A stretch of DNA of 40,303 nt from Ophiostoma sp. CBS 140.51 (taxonomy: Eukaryota > Ascomycota > Sordariomycetes > Ophiostomatales > Ophiostomataceae): assembly GCA_029298735.1 (NCBI GenBank), contig JANSLP010000294.1, positions 1 to 40,303 of the forward strand, written 5' to 3'. The notes under the pieces were generated by a model. That model was not told the DNA's origin, made no database searches, and saw only the letters and a program-made list of their open reading frames with translations. Made by a program: the position numbers and the translations under genes. This document shows, piece by piece, positions 33,607 through 40,303 of this stretch (position 1 is its first letter; each line of letters starts with the position of its first letter).

Positions 33607-34490
33607 GAGACCCAGACCACAAAGACGTTTTGGGACAGCTGAAAAGTCTTAAGATCCACAGCCATCGAGACGCGAGGGTATGCGAAAGACAACACTATCA
33701 AAAACAAGACGCATGTCGCGTCATCTTCAACCGCATCGGCATCCCGACATCCGACAGACCACCCCTACGGTCTGCAATGGATGGATGGCCTGGCCAGCAC
33801 ACATACCCGACGACTAATGCACACTTTGCTGCATTGGCTACTCCTGTTGAAGAAGAATTCCCCATTCCCGCCAAGAAGGGAATCGTTTCGCAGCCGTTGC
33901 AATTCGCCAAGGCCCAACCCGGGCCAGGCCAGGTCCATGCACTTTTGAGGACACCACAGAACGTCTAGGCCTGGCCAAAAGGAAGAGACAAAAGGACGAC
34001 CGCACAGCCTAGATGCAAGGAAATGAAAGGAAGGCAACGAAAAGGCCAAAAAAAAGGCGCCTTATGTAGCAGTAGCACGAGCTGTGATACAGATACACAA
34101 AGTTCAAAACACCATGGACAACAGTCGAAAGTGCATGTCCCTTTCACCGCAATTAGAGGAGGAAAAGAAGACGAAAAGAAGACGAATAGCACTAAATGGC
34201 TAGCATGGCATTTACTTTGGGGTCGCGTCCAAGCAAGATTGCAAGAAATCATGCCACTTGAGCCCCTTGCGGAACCATTTCCAGCATTTCCAGCATTTTG
34301 GAGGGGTCCAGACCGCAGCCTTCTGGAGCCGTTTGGGCCTGTTTGGCCCTGTTCTGACCGTTTGGGCCCTTTCAGGCCTAATCTAGGCCCTGGCTCGGGA
34401 CCATCCTTCTGGGGAATGACAAGGAAACAACGGCCCAAAGGGCTGTCGAATGGGCCTGGGCCGGTCCAATCGACTCCAACGCCCCGGATG
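33607..34490. other. Intergenic: 3' flank of the Zn2Cys6 gene with GGCC-rich words
   Basis: No gene supported. From about 33780 to 34510 short words built on GGCC recur densely (GGCCTGGCCA, GGGCCAGGCCAGG, TTTGGGCCC, AGGCCTAATCTAGGCC). A long frame at 34023-34649 exists, but its translation is Pro/Gly/Arg-rich low complexity and matches nothing I know. Confidence 0.5.
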
Positions 34491-35537
34491 GCTGGGCGCC
34501 CAGGCCAGGCCAAGCCTAGCACCAAAGCCAGGGGTGCTTTGAGAGTGTTAAGAGGGCGTCCCGGCGTCGAACGGCGTGCCGTTTCCGAGGCTTATTGGCT
34601 CAAGTTTCTTGAAAGAAAACAATATTACATAGAACACACGTCAAGTTGACGTTATTTTCTTTTCCTTTTTTTCTTTATCAATCTGAACTTGCTTATTTTT
34701 CTTCTTCTTGTCTCTCTCTGTTTTTCTGTACTTCTTTCTTGTCTTCCTCTGTCACCATTTGTTGTCTTCCTCAACCATCGCCTCTTTTCTCACGATAATC
34801 TGCAGCCTCTTTTTCGGATATCCACCGCCTTTTCTTCTACGTGAATCTCTTCACCGTCTTCTTCGGCTTCCATTTACATTCAACTCTCTCCCTCGACTTG
34901 TTCCTTACTTTAGAAATCAAGCACACGGCAAGGAATACGCGATCTATCAACGACAACACAGCCCAACACGATCCAACCCATCCGCTGCCCTCCATCAAAA
35001 TAATCAAAAATCTCCCAGGACGGAAAAGGACTCGTCTCTTTTTCAGGCTAGCCTCACTTTTCTCACGATTCCTGGGATCTTGATAGGGCAAACCGGGAGG
35101 AAGGGGAAGCGACGACTTGCGTGGCGTTGCATGCGTTGGTCCCTGCAGCGTTTCCCACCCGTTCCCATATCCTCACCCATCCTCTTCCCACTTCCAGTCC
35201 TTCTTCTAATATCCCACCCTCCCTTCTTTCCATGTTCCTCTCCATCTGATCTTTTTTTCTTCTTCCTCCGATTCATCCTTCTTCCCATTTTCTACTTGTG
35301 AACTCTCATCAGCAAACGACCATATCTCCATCCTATCGATGCCTATAACCGACAGGCTATCATTTGATTTTATACCCTGCCCACCTTTCTTCTCACCTTC
35401 TAGGAAACGACCTCACCGACCTCCCTTTGAATATACCACGACAACATTCCCAATAGCTGGGCCTCAGCCTCGACGACATTATACAGCACATAGTTTACAC
35501 CACTATCGATATAACCAACGGCCATATCTCGACAACA
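34491..35537 (+). promoter_or_regulatory. Leader-like sequence without a recognised gene
   Basis: The plus strand has no ATG from 34491 to 35130 (640 nt) and is strongly CT-rich from 34650 to 35300. It then turns A- and C-rich (tatctcgacaaca) directly before an ATGATG at 35538. This is how the leaders of real genes in this window look. ATGs at 35131, 35232 and 35339 lie within it. Downstream only a 28-codon frame is open. Confidence 0.35.
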
Positions 35538-35624
35538 ATGATGCCTGACGACAATGGCGCCTTCCCTCGACGACTACCCTCGATGACATATGCCACACAT
35601 AATTATCAGGACACTTCAGACTGA
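35538..35624 (+). CDS. Small ORF (28 aa) following leader-like sequence
   Basis: ATG ATG at 35538 in a good context (cgacaacaATGATG) opens 28 codons ending in TGA at 35622-35624 (starts MMPDDNGAFPRRLPSM). The same frame is open again for 35 codons after that stop. I recognise no family and found no convincing splice sites that extend it. It could be a short peptide gene, the first exon of a gene I cannot resolve, a remnant, or chance. Confidence 0.2.
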   Translation: MMPDDNGAFPRRLPSMTYATHNYQDTSD

Positions 35625-35643
35625 ACGACACTTCAGACTGAAC
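35610..35643 (+). repeat. Perfect 17-bp tandem duplication
   Basis: GACACTTCAGACTGAAC occurs twice head to tail (35610-35626, 35627-35643) with no mismatch. It covers the end of the 28-codon ORF and its stop codon, and 17 is not a multiple of three. Confidence 0.85.
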
Positions 35644-36242
35644 GATGCTTCATATTTCGAAACAAAGATGCCAAATTCATTAATGGTGGTTCTGCATGCA
35701 AACGCGTAATGCCTCGAGACCCTACCTTATGAATAATATATCCAAAAGAGATGACATCGACATGAAAGATCATCGAAAATAGATACAAAGAAACCGGAGA
35801 AAAGACCAGAAAAAAAAGAAGAAGAAAAAACAGACCGAAACGCCGATGTTTTAACCCAGTATCCAGGTCGCGCGCGCTCTCACTCTGTTTGTCTTGAACA
35901 GAGGAGGCAGAGCAAAATATATAAAAAAAATATCCCCGAGGAGATATATCCAAAAAAAGAGCACAAAAGGAAGAAGAAAAAGAAACAAGACTCTAGCCAA
36001 ACCCAGAAGACCAAAGACCAAACACTTTCCTTCCCGGTTCTGGCCCCCGCAGGTATCATTTGTGGTAAGTGGCGGGTGTTTTTGAAAATGAGAAAAAAAG
36101 AGTCATGAACAAAAGGAGATGGAACAATACATGCAAAAGAAAAGAAAAAAATAGAAGAAATGGGAGAGAGATCAAAAGCGGAGGGTGAGAATGGACCTTC
36201 CCAAACGGCTGGGACGTTCAGTTCAAATGAACCCGCCTAACA
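35644..36242. other. Intergenic: 3' side of SKN7
   Basis: A-rich on the plus strand, T-rich on the SKN7 sense strand, consistent with a 3' UTR and terminator for SKN7 in its right part. No gene seen. Confidence 0.5.
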
Positions 36243-38650
36243 TCATGAGTATTGCTGTCCACCGGGGCCGTACAGCCGTTGACGCTTCTCGGGACGGTCG
36301 TCGTTCGGCATCCCCTCCGCCATGCTGCGCATCGGTGCGCCTCCAATCCCAGGCTGAGGACCACCTGGATAGCCAGGTCGCGGCGGGCCACCACCTCCGT
36401 TTACTGGTGCTTGCATGTACCCGCCTGCGCTGTCCATGCTGGGAGATGCGTGCTGGAGTTGACCGGGGCCAGGCGAATGCCATGAAGATGATGTTGCTGG
36501 CGACTGGATCGGTGTCGTCTCAAACTTGACGCCGCCAAGGTTCGGCGCCGCCTGCATACCGGCCATACCACCCATGTTCTGCGCATTGACGTATCCCGAC
36601 TGGGGACCACCAGCGGTCTGCTGTCCCATATCGTCGCCACCGCCCTGCTGAGGGTTCTTCAACAAGTACGGCAGAAGCTTGCGAAGGATACGGACCATGC
36701 CCTCCTTCGTGAACGGCTTCGCCAGAACATCGTTCATTCCTGGAATCATATTGTCAGCATTTTACTCAATATCAACACCAATCAAAAATCACGACAAGAA
36801 CTTACCCCAGTGGAAGTACGTGGCAATATCCTCACTACGGATGTTCGACGTCATGGCAACAATCGGGACACGAGGAGCAGCAATACGGATACAAGCAGTC
36901 GCGGACACACCATCAAACACAGGCATAATAATGTCCATGAAGATGAGGTCGTACCGCTCCGGATCCTGATTCACCTTGGCCACAGCCTCAGCACCGTCTC
37001 TGGCAATATCTACGCTGCAGTCAATTTGCGACAAGAACTTAGCGCCGATCCGGGCACAGAGCTTGTCGTCCTCGACCAGAAGAATCTTAGGCTTTTGGTG
37101 GCCCCAGATCACACCTCCAGTATCCTTTGGCGGCGGAGATATTTGCGGCACTTCGGTAGCGTTGGGGTTGCTGAGCGGGCGAGTGTAGGGAATGTTGTTG
37201 ATGTGGTCGGCGTGGAAGGGGTCGATACCGGCGTTCTGGCCTACCGGGTACACGAGGTGGCGCATATCGTTCATGTCGGTAACACCCATTGCCATACTGG
37301 TCGAGCCAGGTGCGTGGAAAACAGCAGAGGACGAGCCAGCCGATTCTGGTGGCGAGGTACCGGCAGTCGACTGGAACAGTGCTGTGAGGCGCTCGAGCTC
37401 GCGGTCCGCAATCGGGTCCGAGGAGACGTTGTTCAGAATCTCTCGTGCACGGCGCAGCTCAACAGCAGGCTCGTCGGCGCTGTCGGGCAACATGCCCATA
37501 CCCGCAGCACCAGCGCCATGGTGGTACTGGTTTGCCGTGGAATGTCCCGAGTGGTTCGAGTGCGCCGAGTGGCGGCTGTTGCGGCGGCGCTGCTCATCAA
37601 TGTTGTTCAGGTGGTTGATGAGCTCCGTGTGGACCTGGTGTTGCGCCTTAACCATCTTCTGAAGACTGAGCAGCTCGTCGACGAGCACCTTATTAGTCTG
37701 CGCGATCTGGGTGTACTGCTCTTGCAAAGCCTGGACCTGGTGCTGTGTTGCGGCGAGAGTGTCGTTGAGCAAGACCATCTGCTGGGTTGCCGGGAATGGC
37801 TCCTCTGCAACCGTAATCTTTCTTGTGACGGGCGCCTTTCGACGGATGTTGTCCAGGTTGTCCTTCTTGTGCTGGTGGAACTCAGGGTGCTTGAATTCCC
37901 AAGACTATTGAGCGGAAGAACCGCCATTGGTTAGTGACCACGCCTCCGTGCCGATATCTACACTCATGTGGGGGGGGGGGGGTAAGCACATACTCCTGGG
38001 CCGTATGCCGACTGGCCAGTCTCTTCGTTGTGTCTGACTTTATGGAAGTCATATTTGTTCAGCTGACGAACGAAACTCGCAAAGTTGCTGTGCTTGAAAT
38101 GCTTTGGTAATATAGTCTTGGTGAACTTTTCATTCTCCAACACAACAAAACTCTCGCCGTCGTTTCCCCAGCGAACTACCGAGTTGTATGCGGGATCCTC
38201 GAGCATCCTAAACGTATGTTAGCAAACCTGGTCAGAATTGATCGAGCCGGGCCATGCGCCGTGCCACATTCACGTCCGATGCTCGTTAAGACAATCAGAT
38301 CGGAAATGGTGGCGGCAGCAACAGCAGGCTCCACGTGTTTGTGAGAAAGGTATAGATGTTGGGTTCGTCGTACTTGTAGAGCTTGCGAACCTATAGAAAA
38401 GAAACAGAGCTCTGGTTAGCAAAGGCATTGTCATAAAAGAAAAAATGCCAGCGGCATCGGCTCGCTCGCCGGTGCTACATCATTCACTGCCAGCCAAACA
38501 AAGAGCAGTGAGGTGAGTGAGCAAAGAGAAGCTCAAGGCCACCGGCGATGTGAACTGTGGTGGAAGGAAAGGGCAATGTGTTCATACGAAGTCGCTCGAG
38601 TTGTTTGCGCCTTGGGAGCCCATATCGCCGTCTGCTTGTGGAGGCGGCAT
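36243..38650 (-). CDS. SKN7: SKN7-type response regulator transcription factor
   Basis: Five exons: 38650-38588, 38390-38374, 38207-37994, 37904-36806 and 36739-36243. The introns are 197, 166, 89 and 66 nt, all GT-AG; introns 1 and 2 have GCTAAC branch sites. The product is 629 aa. Exon 2 is a 17-nt microexon encoding VRKLY; joined with its neighbours it rebuilds SSDFVRKLYKMLEDP, the expected start of the heat-shock-factor-type DNA-binding domain (about 20-125, with HFKHSNFASFVRQLNKYDFH). A coiled coil spans about 141-205. A receiver domain runs from about 369 to 495, with acidic Glu/Asp residues in LLVEDD, the phospho-acceptor Asp422 (LIFMDIIMP), Thr in VAMTSN and Lys in LAKPF. The Gln/Gly/Pro-rich tail is probably disordered. 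SKN7 receives phosphate from the HOG-type phosphorelay (histidine kinase to Ypd1 to Skn7) and drives oxidative and cell-wall stress genes in the nucleus. Confidence 0.95.
37970..37982 (-). repeat. 13-base G/C homopolymer in SKN7 intron 3
   Basis: Thirteen consecutive G on the plus strand, so thirteen C in the SKN7 pre-mRNA. It begins 11 nt after the start of the intron (GTATGTGCTTA then the run). It is prone to slippage and to assembly error, but being intronic does not shift the frame. Confidence 0.8.
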
Positions 38651-39782
38651 ATCGGCGTCGTATCAGGAAAAGAGTGAAAGAAGTATGCGGGCGCCGGATA
38701 AGAAGATCTGTCGTTAAAACCCCTAGCTCTGCGGTCCGCAATCCGCAGTCTGGGCCTTCTGGCAATTGATCGTGATAAAGAGAGACTCGTGAAAGAGCGT
38801 CGTCACCAGGGGTGGGAAATGCGCTTCTCTATGAGCACTGAGGGTTGGGAAAGAAGGGGTGCGCGCGCAATGTCAGTTGTGTGCTTGCTGCAAAAGCAAT
38901 CAGGAATGCGCCAAAGCTGGGTTGTGAGTTGGCGGCGGGGAAAGAGAAGGGCAGGAGCAGGAGTCGAGTGTCGTGAAGACGGGAGGTCGAAATGCACGAA
39001 AAGCGATCGTAAAATGTACAAAAGAACGCAGGAAGCAAATCAACAAATAAAAAGAGAGGTGGAAGAGAGTAAAGAAAAGGTAGAGAAAGTGGTTTCGAAA
39101 AAAGCGAAAGAGGAGAAAGAAAGACCGGGGGGCAAGGAGAATGGGCCGGCGGGTCAGGATTGGCGGCGAGGATAGTGGGCAGCAGCTAAAGTTGGCGTCT
39201 GGTTCGTTCGTTCTCGATATGGGGGCGGATGGAACTTGGTCCTGCTGGCGTTTCTGGCTTTTCAGGCTTTTGGCTTTTCGGTGCTGGCGCGCTGGCGTGC
39301 CTGTATCCGAAATGTAGTGGCCTTTTGTGCTGTTCTCCTGCGTGCGGTATTGTGGCGACCGCAATCCGCGAAGAACCGCGAGCGTGGCTTTGTCCACTTT
39401 AATCCCTTTTTTTCGCAGCGCAAAAGTTGCAAAGTCGCCTTCGAAAGCGCAACTGACAAAAGTCTTGGCTTGCCAAAAGTATGGCTTGCTTTTTATCTTG
39501 AAAAAACCGTGACGTTTTTGTCGCGACGCGGGAAATCAGTGCCTAGGAGAGACAGCGGCGGCTCCCAAGACAGCGGCAATGTGGATGCCAGGAGCACGTA
39601 TTGTGCGAATTGCTCAGTAGTGCTACAGTGTGCACAAATCTGTATTCGTATGTTGCTGTGCTTGACTCCTTGGTACCTTCTCGCCAAAGCAGGGCTAATC
39701 TTTTTTGTAAGATAGTTGTTGCACCTGGAGCTGCTCGCTTGGAACTTGAAGATGCTGCTCGCACGGCGGATGTGTTGGACGT
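38651..39782 (-). promoter_or_regulatory. Long ATG-free upstream leader/promoter of SKN7
   Basis: On the minus strand there is no ATG in the 1132 nt above the SKN7 start, while the plus strand has 17. The part at 38930-39130 is pyrimidine-rich on the sense strand. A long transcribed leader, possibly with its own introns, is the simplest explanation. Confidence 0.5.
39521..39535. promoter_or_regulatory. Possible MBF/E2F-like element upstream of SKN7
   Basis: TCGCGACGCGGGAAA combines the TCGCGA palindrome, an ACGCG core like the yeast MCB element, and GCGGGAAA, which matches the E2F consensus read in reverse. It lies about 870 bases above the SKN7 start. A single copy is weak evidence. Confidence 0.25.
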
Positions 39783-40303
39783 CATCACACACACGTATGT
39801 AGGTAGCAGTGACTTGTTGCGCGCGCTCATAGCTCAGGACGATCACTGAGAAAAGAGCACTGACCGTGAAGTCACAGGCTGGTCTGCCCTGTTTGGAAGT
39901 CTGTGCAGCGTGGGCGGCCTTGTTTTTTGGTTGTCCTTGGGCAAAACCCCCAGATCTCCACTTTACCTCACAAAGGGGGGCGGAATAATAGCAGGGAGGG
40001 GGTGAGCTCGGAGACTCGCATGTCGCGGGAATGCGTGAGAGGACAGTGCCAACAAAAGGGGAGAAGGGAAGAAGCAACGTATCGAGACAACTAATGTACT
40101 CCGTTCAGAGTATCCCGCAGTCCACTCCACGGAGTATTCGAGCGAGACAAGAAGAGCACAAGAGGCAGAGACACTCGACACTGGCGGGGAGGTGGGCGCG
40201 GGCGTATCTCCTTGGGGCCGAAAATATTACTTTTTTTGTGGACTTCCTTTTGATTGGTGAAATCGTCTGAAATCGATCCACAGGTACAAAAAGCTACATA
40301 CGA
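39783..40303. other. Intergenic right end of the window
   Basis: No gene seen. It contains the inverted TACTCCGT/ACGGAGTA pair at 40097-40136 and a G-rich stretch near 39970-40070. Confidence 0.55.
40097..40136. repeat. Inverted pair of the TACTCCGT motif
   Basis: TACTCCGT at 40097-40104 and its exact reverse complement ACGGAGTA at 40129-40136, 24 bases apart. The motif is the core of the 9-mer at 2541 and 5735. Confidence 0.65.

Noticed and set aside
34023..34649. A 208-codon frame in the gap before SKN7
   Set aside because: Its translation is Pro/Gly/Arg-rich and simply reflects the GGCC-rich words. No domain or splice partners.
35538..35740. Stop-codon readthrough joining the 28-codon ORF to the next 35 in-frame codons
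   Set aside because: The stop context is TGA-ACG, not the CTA context known to favour readthrough, and neither half shows a recognisable domain.
40296..40303. The last eight bases (ACATACGA) match the start of many fungal 5S rRNA genes
   Set aside because: Eight bases at the window edge are too few; the next ~110 bases would decide it.
1..40303. CRISPR arrays, transposase genes, LTRs, plasmid or phage functions
   Set aside because: None seen; the only exact tandem or inverted repeats noticed are short.

Overview
This window is nuclear DNA from a filamentous ascomycete. The genes have short GT-AG introns (52-197 nt), most with a CTAA-type branch site near the acceptor. There is a Zn2Cys6 regulator, a SKN7 response regulator and a fungal POM152, and intergenic DNA is long and pyrimidine/purine skewed. 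The gene set fits a Sordariomycete; I could not place it to order. I see no viral, plasmid, transposon, CRISPR, rRNA or tRNA features.

Layout: a Whi5/Nrm1-like G1/S repressor (-, 996-2387); an 8.9 kb gene-free divergent interval; a YIL108W-type zinc metallopeptidase with a jacalin-like C terminus (+, 11286-13701); phosphatidylserine synthase (+, 15391-16282); an FBXO21-like F-box/SirB1/YccV protein (+, 17699-20155); a UCH37-type deubiquitinase (-, 20556-22118); nucleoporin POM152 (+, 22998-27140); eIF2B epsilon (-, 27762-30441); a Zn2Cys6 transcription factor (+, 31138-33606); a 2.6 kb gap with leader-like sequence but no recognised gene; and SKN7 (-, 36243-38650). Exon structures were rebuilt by hand from splice sites and reading frame. 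They recover missing N termini for the Whi5-like protein, eIF2B epsilon and SKN7, a C-terminal exon for the metallopeptidase, and a complete four-exon UCH37.

The genes are mostly unrelated housekeeping and regulatory loci, not an operon-like cluster. The F-box protein and the deubiquitinase are adjacent and convergent, and both act in the ubiquitin system, but this may be chance.

The most striking non-gene signal is upstream of three genes (Whi5-like, metallopeptidase, SKN7). Each has 1.1-1.3 kb with no ATG on the sense strand, while the antisense strand of the same DNA has 16-21. This suggests very long transcribed leaders kept free of upstream start codons. A shorter leader-like segment (34491-35130) sits upstream of no recognisable gene. 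The UCH37 homologue has Asn where the catalytic Asp is expected, and a basic insertion in its active-site crossover loop.
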